A DNA stretch of 31,549 nucleotides from contig DASXNY010000027.1 in the NCBI GenBank assembly GCA_036494715.1, positions 1-31,549 of the forward strand, written 5' to 3'. Positions 14,606 to 21,100 of this stretch are shown piece after piece (the stretch's first letter is position 1; every line of letters starts with the position of its first letter). Both the position numbers and the translations under genes were made by a program. Origin of the DNA: JAICJR01 sp036494715. Its GTDB lineage: Bacteria > Actinomycetota > Thermoleophilia > Solirubrobacterales > Thermoleophilaceae. The notes below the pieces were generated by a model. The model saw only the letters and a program-made list of their open reading frames with translations, had not been told where the DNA came from and made no database searches.

Positions 14606-17600
14606 TCAGCGGCCCCTCCTCCCGAAGCTGTGCGCCACCGGCGCGACCGCGCGCAGCTCGTCCGCGTCGTCGTTCGACCAGATCCGGCGCGGCTCGATGT
14701 GGCGCACCTCGGCCTGGGGGAGGTCGGGACGCTCGAGCCTGTTCACCACGTGCACGATCACGTTGGTGGTGCCCGACCTGCGCTCGAGCGTCCCCTCCGC
14801 AGTGATCAGCGGCTCGGTGCGAATCGCCAGCCGACAGCGGTCGTAGATCGGCGGCGGCACGATCAGGTTGATCGTGCCGTGCTCGTCCTCGAGCAGCATG
14901 AAGGTGACGCCCTTCGCGGTCGACGGCCGCTGCCGCGCCACCACGAGCCCCGCCAGCCGGACCCGCCGCCCCGACGGCGCCGCCTCGAGCTCCTTGCTCG
15001 ACAGCATGTCCTCGGGCAGCCGCGGCCTGAGCAACTCGAGCGGATGCTCCCTCAGCGTCACGTGCGTCGACCCGTAGTCGGCGACCATCCGCTCCCAGGG
15101 CGTGAGGTCGGCGAACGCCGGCGAGTCACCCGTCTCGAGCGGCAAGGCCAGCTGAACTCCGCCCTTCACGGCAACACCGGGCGCGGACACGCCAAGCAGC
15201 CAGAGCGCCTCGCGCCTGCCCGAGCAGAGCGAGTCGCATGCCCCGGCCCACGCCAGCTTCTCGAGTGCATCCGACTGCGCCGAGCAGCGCGCCGCCAGAT
15301 CGGCCAGCGACGTAAAAGCACCACCCCGCTCCCGCTCATCGACGATCCCCCGGACATCCTGCTCGCGGACGCCCAGCACGTACCCGAGCCCGAGGCGAAC
15401 GGCAGGCTGGGCGCCCGGCTCGACCTTGCACAGCACGTCCGAGGTCAGCACGTCCGTGGGGAGGATCTCGAGGTCGCGGCGTTGTGCCTCGTGGACGAGC
15501 GAGTCCGGTGGGTAGAAGCCCATCGGTTGCTCGTTCAGCAGGCCGCAGAGGAACTCGGGGCCGTAGTGCTCGCGCAGCCACGCCGACTGGTAGGCGAGCA
15601 GCCCGAACGCGGCCGAGTGCGCCTTCGGGAAGCCGAAGCCGGAGAAGCCGACGATCTGCATGTAGACGCGCTCGGCGGACTCGCGTGACGCGCCGTTCGC
15701 CATCGCGCCCGCGATGAACTTCTGCTCGTACGCGCGCATCGCCTCCTCCGAGCGGCGTCGGCTCATCGCGCGCCGCAGCCCCTCCGCCTCGCCGGCGGAG
15801 AAGCCCGCGAACGCCATCGCGGTCTCGATCACCTGGTCCTGGAAGACGATCGTGCCGAGGGTGTCGCGCAGCGCCGGCTCGAGCGAGGGGTGCTCGTAAG
15901 GGACTTCGTAGTCCGGGTCGGCTCGCAGCAGCTTGCGGCGCTCGATGTACGGGTGCACCGCGCCGCCGAGGATCGGGCCGGGGCGGACGAGCGCCACCTG
16001 CACGGTGAGATCGTCGAGCGACTCGGGCAGCGTCTGGACGAGCATCTGCATCTGCGCGCGACTCTCGATCTGGAACGTGCCGGTGGTGTCCGCGGCCTTG
16101 ATCGAGCGATATACGCGGACGTCATCAAAGGGGATCCGCGAGAGGTCGATCCGCTCCCCGCGCACGCGCGCGATCTCCTCGACGCAGCGCTCGACGGCCG
16201 ACAGCATCCCCAGCCCGAGCAGGTCGATCTTGAGGAAGCCGGCGTCGGAGCACGAGTCCTTGTCCCACTGCACGATCTGGCGGCCGGTCATCGCGGCGGG
16301 CTGGATCGGGCAGATCTCGCACAGCGGCTCGGTGGCGATCACCATCCCGCCCGGGTGCTGCGACACGTGCCGCGGCAGCCCGTGCGCCTCCTGCACCAGA
16401 TGCACGAGCGCGCGCCAGCGCGGCGAGCCCTCGATCCGCCCCTTCCCCACTCCGCCGCTGATCGCCTTCTCCATGTCGCGCTCGATCTCGTCGGAGCTCC
16501 ACGGGTCGACCGAGCGAGCGGCGCGCTCCACCTCTCCTGGCGGCAGCCCGAGCGCCTTGGCGAAGTCGCGCACCGCGCCGCGCGTGCGGTAGCAGGCGAA
16601 CGACGACACGAGCGCCGCGCGGTCCTCCCCGTAGCGCTCGATCACGCGCGGAATCAGCACCTCGCGGATGTCGCGCGGGAAGTCGAGGTCGATGTCCGGC
16701 ATCGCCGCGACCTCCTCGTTGAGGAAGCGCCCCATGAGCAGCCGGTTCTCGATCGGGTCGATGTGCGAGAGGCCGGTGAGGTAGCAGACGATCGACGACA
16801 CGCTCGACCCCCGGCCGCGCCCTGGTGGCAGAAGCGCCCGCGCGGTGTCCGGGCCGCGCACCTCCACCGCCACCTCGCGCGCGAGCTCGAGCATGTCTCG
16901 GTGGAGCAGGAAGAAGCCGGACAGCTTGAGCACGCGGATGATCCGCAGCTCCTCCTCGAGCCGCGTCCGCGCCTCGGCGAGGTTGGAGCCGCGTCCGCCG
17001 CGATTGCCGCCGTTGTAATAACGCTCGCGCAGGCGCTGCTCGCAGATCTCCGCCAGCTTGCGGTCCGCCGAGCCGTCCTCCGAGCCGGGGTAGCGGTAGC
17101 CGAGGTCGCGCGTGATGTCGAACTCGAGCCGCTCTGCCAGGCGGACCGACTCGTCCACCGCATCCGGATGCTCCGGGAAGCGGGCCGCCATCGCCTCGGG
17201 CGCCGCCAGCACGTGCGAGGTGTTGCCGCGCCGGCCGGGCTCCGACTCGTCGAGCGTGGTGCCGAGCCGCACCGCGACCATCGCGTCCTGAAGTGGCACG
17301 CGCCCGCGCACGTGCGCGTGGACGTTGCCCGTGGCCACGCACGGCACCCCGAGCCGCTCCGCCAGCTCTGAGAGCAGCCGGTTGCGGCGGCGGTCGTGCC
17401 GGGCGAAGGGCCGCTGCAACTCGACCCGGAAGCGCTCGCCCCCGAACGCCCCCACGAGCCGCTTGCCGACCTCCGCCGACGCCCCGTACTCGCCACGCTC
17501 GAGCCGCGCCGCGAGCGCCCCGTCGCGGGCGCAGCCGGACAGGCACACGAGCCCCTCGGCGTGCCGCTCGACATCCTCGAGCGACACCGCGGGCGGAGTG

Positions 17601-17917
17601 GGCTCTGCCGGCTTCACACGCGTGCCCTCGTGTGCGCGCGTGATCAGCCGGCAGAGGTTTTGATAGCCGGCGCTCGTCTCGCAGAGCAGGGTGAGGTGCG
17701 AGCCGTCGTCGAGCGTGATCTCCGCGCCGGAGATCGGACGCAGCCCGAGCGGCTTCGCGGCCTGGGCGAACTCCATCGCCCCGTGCAGCCCGTCGTGGTC
17801 CGTGAGCGCCATCGCCGGATAGCCGAGCTCCGCCCCCACCGCCGCCAGCTCGACGGGCAACGACGCCCCGTCGAGGAACGAGTAGGCGGAGTGGGAGTGG
17901 AGTTCGACATAGGGCAT
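14606..17917 (-). CDS. dnaE2: error-prone DNA polymerase III alpha subunit (ImuC type)
   Basis: DnaE2 does translesion synthesis together with ImuB after DNA damage. The 1103 residues include the PHP domain (HSHSAYSFLDG at 7, TDHDG near 39), the polymerase active site PDIDLDFPRDIR (about 407) with the third acidic residue in KIDLLGLG (about 562), the fingers region LVRPGPILGGAVHPYIERR and GFSGFGFPKAHSAAFGLLAYQSAW, and a C-terminal OB fold (RRVRLAGLVVARQRPSTAKG onward). It stops soon after the OB fold, as DnaE2 does, unlike DnaE1. A tandem octamer array fills the 119-nt gap between the upstream cupin gene and this ATG, and no Shine-Dalgarno is seen there. It probably depends on the LexA-controlled imuB promoter. 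Confidence 0.95.
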   Translation of the reverse strand: MPYVELHSHSAYSFLDGASLPVELAAVGAELGYPAMALTDHDGLHGAMEFAQAAKPLGLRPISGAEITLDDGSHLTLLCETSAGYQNLCRLITRAHEGTRVKPAEPTPPAVSLEDVERHAEGLVCLSGCARDGALAARLERGEYGASAEVGKRLVGAFGGERFRVELQRPFARHDRRRNRLLSELAERLGVPCVATGNVHAHVRGRVPLQDAMVAVRLGTTLDESEPGRRGNTSHVLAAPEAMAARFPEHPDAVDESVRLAERLEFDITRDLGYRYPGSEDGSADRKLAEICEQRLRERYYNGGNRGGRGSNLAEARTRLEEELRIIRVLKLSGFFLLHRDMLELAREVAVEVRGPDTARALLPPGRGRGSSVSSIVCYLTGLSHIDPIENRLLMGRFLNEEVAAMPDIDLDFPRDIREVLIPRVIERYGEDRAALVSSFACYRTRGAVRDFAKALGLPPGEVERAARSVDPWSSDEIERDMEKAISGGVGKGRIEGSPRWRALVHLVQEAHGLPRHVSQHPGGMVIATEPLCEICPIQPAAMTGRQIVQWDKDSCSDAGFLKIDLLGLGMLSAVERCVEEIARVRGERIDLSRIPFDDVRVYRSIKAADTTGTFQIESRAQMQMLVQTLPESLDDLTVQVALVRPGPILGGAVHPYIERRKLLRADPDYEVPYEHPSLEPALRDTLGTIVFQDQVIETAMAFAGFSAGEAEGLRRAMSRRRSEEAMRAYEQKFIAGAMANGASRESAERVYMQIVGFSGFGFPKAHSAAFGLLAYQSAWLREHYGPEFLCGLLNEQPMGFYPPDSLVHEAQRRDLEILPTDVLTSDVLCKVEPGAQPAVRLGLGYVLGVREQDVRGIVDERERGGAFTSLADLAARCSAQSDALEKLAWAGACDSLCSGRREALWLLGVSAPGVAVKGGVQLALPLETGDSPAFADLTPWERMVADYGSTHVTLREHPLELLRPRLPEDMLSSKELEAAPSGRRVRLAGLVVARQRPSTAKGVTFMLLEDEHGTINLIVPPPIYDRCRLAIRTEPLITAEGTLERRSGTTNVIVHVVNRLERPDLPQAEVRHIEPRRIWSNDDADELRAVAPVAHSFGRRGR

Positions 17918-17924
17918 GGCGGAA

Positions 17925-18027
17925 GTGCAGAGGTGCAGAGGTGCAGAGGTGCAGAAGTGCAGAGGTGCAGAAGTGCAGAAGTGCGGAGGTGCGGAGGTCA
18001 GAGGTGCAGAGGTGCAGAGGTGCGGAG
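17925..18027. repeat. tandem 8-bp repeat, about 13 copies, in front of dnaE2
   Basis: On the plus strand the unit is GTGCAGAG with variants GTGCAGAA and GTGCGGAG. There are 13 adjoining units, one of them shortened to 7 nt (17997-18003), with only A/G changes. The array covers nearly all of the space between the cupin gene and the dnaE2 start codon, ending 7 nt before the ATG. On the mRNA it reads as CUCUGCAC repeats. It is a simple-sequence array, and copy number may change by slippage. Confidence 0.95.
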
Positions 18028-18036
18028 GCCTACTGC

Positions 18037-18441
18037 CTACTCATCCGCCCACCATCCCTGCACCATCTCCACGTCGGCGTTCTCGTTGCTCGGGGCGCCG
18101 AAGGCGATTAGCTCGGCGCCGTCTGGGCCGGCTTCCAGGCCGCGGGTGACCTCGGCGGGTACTCGGAGGGCGTCCCACTGGCCGAGCTCGACGATCTCGT
18201 CCTCGAGCTTCATCCGTGCGCTGCCGCTGAGGACCAGGTAGATCTCCTCCTGGTCGGCATGGCGGTGGCCGAACGGGATCCGGTAGTCCGGCGCCACCCG
18301 GAAGTAGCTGAGCCCCGAGTTCTCGAGCTCGAGCGTCTTGCGCGCGAAGCGCGACTCGAGGTCGGGGGCAAAGCCGAACTTCGGCGCCATATCCTCGACG
18401 TCGGCCTTCAGGTTGACGAGCGTGTAGCTGGGCACGGGCAT
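18037..18441 (-). CDS. cupin-domain protein in the mutasome operon
   Basis: A 134-residue single-domain cupin. Motif 1 is FGHRHADQEEIYLVLSGSARMKLEDE, with two His and a Glu for a metal, and motif 2 is the weaker LGQWDALRVPAEVTRGLEAGPDGAELIAFG, where the usual His is replaced by Arg. It ends in VEMVQGWWADE. Cupins range from dioxygenases to binding proteins; function is unknown. The start ATG has a good ribosome site (AGAGGAG) and lies 6 nt after the DUF6504 stop, so it is in the imuB operon. The stop is followed by the octamer array and dnaE2. I do not know a cupin as a normal part of this operon. Confidence 0.85.
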   Translation of the reverse strand: MPVPSYTLVNLKADVEDMAPKFGFAPDLESRFARKTLELENSGLSYFRVAPDYRIPFGHRHADQEEIYLVLSGSARMKLEDEIVELGQWDALRVPAEVTRGLEAGPDGAELIAFGAPSNENADVEMVQGWWADE

Positions 18442-18447
18442 CTCCTC

Positions 18448-18699
18448 TCATCCGCGCTGGGTGAACCAGCGCCCACTCTCAAGGTCCAGGAAGACCACGA
18501 CGTTGCGGCCATCCACCAGCACGAGCTCGAAGTAGCGGCGGCGTAGTCGTCTCCCGGTCCACCATCGGTCTTCAACTACCCAGTCCTCGTTGACAGCCTC
18601 GACACGTGTGCGCCCCACTGACCTGGGAACGCCTCCCGGCCCCGGGAGCACCGCGGCTCGGCGCGGCGTCCCCAGGCGGTGCAGTCCTCCATCGCTCAT
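18448..18699 (-). CDS. DUF6504-like small protein
   Basis: The 83-residue protein has a low-complexity basic head and a conserved-looking half, VEAVNEDWVVEDRWWTGRRLRRRYFELVLVDGRNVVVFLDLESGRWFTQRG, a small beta-rich fold. I recall this pattern as DUF6504, a family seen next to imuB in actinobacteria; the name should be confirmed. The ATG overlaps the imuB stop (ATGA), so it is translationally coupled, which suggests a stoichiometric partner in the damage-tolerance complex. Confidence 0.75.
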   Translation of the reverse strand: MSDGGLHRLGTPRRAAVLPGPGGVPRSVGRTRVEAVNEDWVVEDRWWTGRRLRRRYFELVLVDGRNVVVFLDLESGRWFTQRG

Positions 18700-19937
18700 C
18701 GGCGCCTCCGCTCCTCCGGCTCGGCCGGGAACGGGGCGAGCACCGCGCGGCGCTCGGGCAGCCGCGAGTCGGGATCGATCGCGAGCACGCGCAGGGCGGC
18801 GTCCGCCCCCGCTGCCTGCCGGGCCTGCCGCACCGCCTCGCCGATGCGCTCGCGGCGCGACTCAACCGACCCGCGCTCGTCGAGGAGCCGCGCCTGCTCG
18901 CGCGCGGGCGGCCCAAACGCCTCGACCTCCACCGCGATCGACTCTGCCGGCGCCGGCAGCTCGCCGAGCTTGGGCGTGAGGACGATCCGCAGCCGGTCGG
19001 GATCGGCGCTGGCCTGGCGCAACGTGACCGCCGTTCGCCACGTGCCGCCCTCGACGAAGCGCGCCGACAGTGCCAGCGACCGCAGTGACCGCCCCCGCCG
19101 CTCCGGCCGCGCCAGGAGCCGCGCGATCAACAGCACGAGCGCGTGCTCGAGCTGCGGCCCGGACGCCGCCTCCGGCAGCGCCAGCCGCTCCACCACCGGC
19201 TCGGCCGGACGGCGGGGCTCGAGCGGGGTGTCGCGCCCGCGCGCGAGGTCGAGCGCGAGCAGCCCGGGATGCCCGAAGCGCTCCGCCATCGCCGGCACGG
19301 GCAGCGCCGCCAGCTCGCCGAGCGTGCGCACGCCGAGCCGCTCGAGCGTGTCCGGCAGCTCGGCCAGCTCCGGCCGCACGCGCAGGAGCCGCACCGGCAA
19401 CGGCGCGAGGAATGCGCGCACCGCACCGGTCGCAACCACCTCCGCGGGACGCCGTGGACGAGCGCGCAGCGCCGCGGCGTAGGAGCTGAAGCGGCTGGGC
19501 GCCGCGCCGATGCGCGCGCCGCGCCCGGCCCCGCTGCCGTCGCGCCCCGCAAGCGCGCGCCGGACAGCGACGAGCACGCCCTCGAGGTTGCCGCCGTGGA
19601 TGCCGGTGAGGCCGGCGGCCTCGAAGAAGGCCTGTCCCGCGCGGTCCGACTCCACGCTCGCGCCGATGCCCTCGAGCCGGTCGAGCAGCGTGCTCCACAG
19701 GCCCCTGACCCCGTCCGGGTCGGGCGGCACGAGCCGCAGCCCCGGGCAGCGCGCGAGCGCCTCCCCGAGCCGCATGCCCGCGTGCACCCCAAACGCCTCG
19801 GCAGCCGCCGACGCCTCCCCTACGATCTGCGGCCCGCCGGCCTCGGGCGCCAGCGCGACCGGCTCGGCCAGGAGCGCCCGCCGCTCTCCGAGGGCGGCGA
19901 TCAGGGCGAAGCGGGTTAGCAGGACGCAGATGACCAT
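18696..19937 (-). CDS. imuB: ImuB, inactive Y-family polymerase homologue
   Basis: ImuB is a catalytically dead Y-family relative that bridges DnaE2 to the sliding clamp. The 413 residues show palm and fingers traces (GEASAAAEAFGVHAGMRLGEALARCPGLRLVPPD), helix-hairpin-helix-like LERLGVRTLGELAALPVPAMAERFG, and a little-finger domain. The acidic catalytic residues are absent: the N-terminus is VICVLLTRFALIAAL rather than D-x-D-x-F, and VESDRAGQAFFEA replaces the second acidic motif. A weak clamp motif QARLL (348-352) occurs where family members usually have QLxLF. No ImuA precedes it; the gene begins 3 nt after the LexA box and probably makes a leaderless transcript. Confidence 0.9.
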   Translation of the reverse strand: MVICVLLTRFALIAALGERRALLAEPVALAPEAGGPQIVGEASAAAEAFGVHAGMRLGEALARCPGLRLVPPDPDGVRGLWSTLLDRLEGIGASVESDRAGQAFFEAAGLTGIHGGNLEGVLVAVRRALAGRDGSGAGRGARIGAAPSRFSSYAAALRARPRRPAEVVATGAVRAFLAPLPVRLLRVRPELAELPDTLERLGVRTLGELAALPVPAMAERFGHPGLLALDLARGRDTPLEPRRPAEPVVERLALPEAASGPQLEHALVLLIARLLARPERRGRSLRSLALSARFVEGGTWRTAVTLRQASADPDRLRIVLTPKLGELPAPAESIAVEVEAFGPPAREQARLLDERGSVESRRERIGEAVRQARQAAGADAALRVLAIDPDSRLPERRAVLAPFPAEPEERRRR

Positions 19938-19940
19938 GGG

Positions 19941-19954
19941 CGAACATATGTTCG
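19941..19954. promoter_or_regulatory. LexA (SOS) box of the imuB operon
   Basis: CGAACATATGTTCG is a perfect 14-bp palindrome and fits the Gram-positive/actinobacterial SOS consensus CGAAC-N4-GTTCG exactly. It ends 3 nt before the imuB ATG. On the minus strand TATGTT inside it is placed as a -10 element for a leaderless start. A second dyad, ACATATG-TTCG-CATATGT (19944-19961), overlaps it. LexA binding here would repress imuB and possibly a divergent transcript. Confidence 0.9.
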
Positions 19955-19957
19955 CAT

Positions 19958-20075
19958 ATGTGAAGGACGATAGGAAGTCCTTAAGCCCTGTTTAGGTAGG
20001 CGGGGGAGACTGACCCCGTTCTCTCCTCCCTGCCCACGGCCCGGCTATGGCCTCCGCCGGGCCGTGGGCATTTTT
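19958..20075 (+). ncRNA. candidate small RNA divergent from imuB
   Basis: There is no clear protein gene in this 157-bp gap. A plus-strand transcript from the symmetrical LexA/-10 region would contain a 6-bp hairpin AAGGAC-N8-GTCCTT, a GGGG-N7-CCCC hairpin, and the strong 3' terminator at 20031-20075, about 118 nt in all. An overlapping 15-codon frame (ATG at 19948 to TAG at 19995) also exists. The start point is inferred. Confidence 0.35.
20031..20075 (+). terminator. strong intrinsic terminator, plus strand
   Basis: A perfect 15-bp stem (20031-20045 with 20056-20070; arm GCCCACGGCCCGGC preceded by T) with a 10-nt loop is followed by TTTTT (20071-20075). This is a textbook terminator for plus-strand transcripts, yet both neighbouring genes are on the minus strand. 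It is the only hairpin in the window with a real U tract. Confidence 0.8.
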
Positions 20076-20094
20076 ATGCCTGCTGCTCACGTGG

Positions 20095-20613
20095 CTAGTA
20101 CGACACGCTGCCCTTCACGTTGAGCGTCGTGATCCCGGTGTTGGACGGCGCCGAGCCGGTGAACGTCGCCCTCCCCGTGGCCCCCTTGTAGGGACCGGTG
20201 CCGCCGGTGAACGTGCCGGAGCCGCTGTAGGTGGTGCTTCCGTCCGCCTGTGGCATGGCGTTGAACGTGACCTTGGAGTTGAGTGACCCGCCGCTCTTGA
20301 AGTAGAGGATGGCCGTGCCCGCGACCGCGACGACGGTGCTGGGCGTGGTCGTGAGCGACTTCACCTTCAGCGAGTCGGTCTCGGCACCTGAGCCGAACGG
20401 CCGGCCCGCGCTGACGATGCCCGCGTCCTGGATCGTCGACCCGACGGCCGGGAACTGACCGGTGGTCTTGATCGTCCCGAGCTCGACCGTCCCCTTGAGC
20501 GCGTGCTTGTGGACCTTCTTCCCCGTCTTCCCGTCCGCGACGCCGGACGCGGCAAAGCCCGCGACGACAAGGATCCCGAGGAGTGCCAGTGGCGGTGAAC
20601 TGCGCCGGAGCAT
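20095..20613 (-). CDS. secreted beta-barrel protein, allene-oxide-cyclase/dirigent-like
   Basis: The 172-residue product has a signal peptide (LRRSSPPLALLGILVVAGFAASGVADG) and no membrane span afterwards. The mature part is beta-rich and ends GSGTFTGGTGPYKGATGRATFTGSAPSNTG, a glycine-rich turn pattern like that of allene-oxide-cyclase-barrel and dirigent proteins. The reading KVHKHALKGTVELG at its N-terminal side is a plausible first strand. Function unknown. The ATG at 20613 follows AAGGAG. It diverges from the cupin gene, sharing a 103-bp gap with two dyads. Confidence 0.7.
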   Translation of the reverse strand: MLRRSSPPLALLGILVVAGFAASGVADGKTGKKVHKHALKGTVELGTIKTTGQFPAVGSTIQDAGIVSAGRPFGSGAETDSLKVKSLTTTPSTVVAVAGTAILYFKSGGSLNSKVTFNAMPQADGSTTYSGSGTFTGGTGPYKGATGRATFTGSAPSNTGITTLNVKGSVSY

Positions 20614-20656
20614 GGGGGCTCCTTCCTGCGCCAAGCCGCGCTCGGCGCGGTAGCTC

Positions 20657-20675
20657 GTCACCTCGAATGGGTGAC
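20657..20675. promoter_or_regulatory. dyad between secreted-protein and cupin genes
   Basis: GTCACC-N7-GGTGAC is a perfect 6-bp inverted repeat in the divergent gap (20614-20716), 41 nt upstream of the cupin ATG. A second dyad, CCGCGC-TCG-GCGCGG, lies close by. Either could be an operator; no regulator gene is adjacent. Confidence 0.3.
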
Positions 20676-20716
20676 CTGAGCGCAGCCTAACCGGGACGGC
20701 CGGGCAAACTAGGGGC

Positions 20717-21052
20717 ATGACCCCACCGATTCAGTTCACCGACCTACCCGGCAGCGAGCGCGCCCGGCGCTTCGAGGGGCGCGACCACGACGCCACCGTC
20801 TCGTTCTTCCTCAACACCCACGCGCCCGGCGAAGGCCCGGGCCTGCATCACCACCCCTACGAGGAGACGTTCATCCTGATCGAGGGCGGCGCGACGTTCA
20901 GCGTCGACGGCGAGACGATCGAGGCCCAGGCGGGCGAGATCGTGATCGTGCCCGCGAACGCGATCCACGGTTTCGTCAACTCCGGCAGCGAGCGGCTCAA
21001 GTTCGTGAGCATCCACCCCGCGGACCACGTGATCCAGGAGTTCCTCGAATAG
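20717..21052 (+). CDS. small cupin-domain protein
   Basis: The 111-residue protein is a single cupin barrel. Motif 1, GPGLHHHPYEETFILIEGGATFSVDG, keeps the histidines and Glu; motif 2 is AGEIVIVPANAIHGFVNSG with its His. With four potential metal ligands it is a good candidate for a metal-binding enzyme, but the substrate is unknown. It differs clearly from the cupin in the dnaE2 operon. It precedes the membrane protein by 48 bp on the same strand. Confidence 0.85.
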   Translation: MTPPIQFTDLPGSERARRFEGRDHDATVSFFLNTHAPGEGPGLHHHPYEETFILIEGGATFSVDGETIEAQAGEIVIVPANAIHGFVNSGSERLKFVSIHPADHVIQEFLE

Positions 21053-21100
21053 AGCACTCCCGGGCTCAACCGGGCCCGCCGGAATGCCGACTAAGTCCCT

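Noticed and set aside
15890..17371. A 493-codon plus-strand frame opposite dnaE2
   Set aside because: dnaE2 on the other strand is complete and strongly conserved, and the frame has no recognisable domain.
17925..18027. CRISPR array
   Set aside because: The repeats are only 8 bp and directly adjoining, with no spacers and no cas genes; it is a simple tandem repeat.
19948..19995. The 15-codon frame as a confident gene
   Set aside because: It starts inside the LexA box and has no ribosome site; it is kept only as an alternative reading of the small-RNA candidate.
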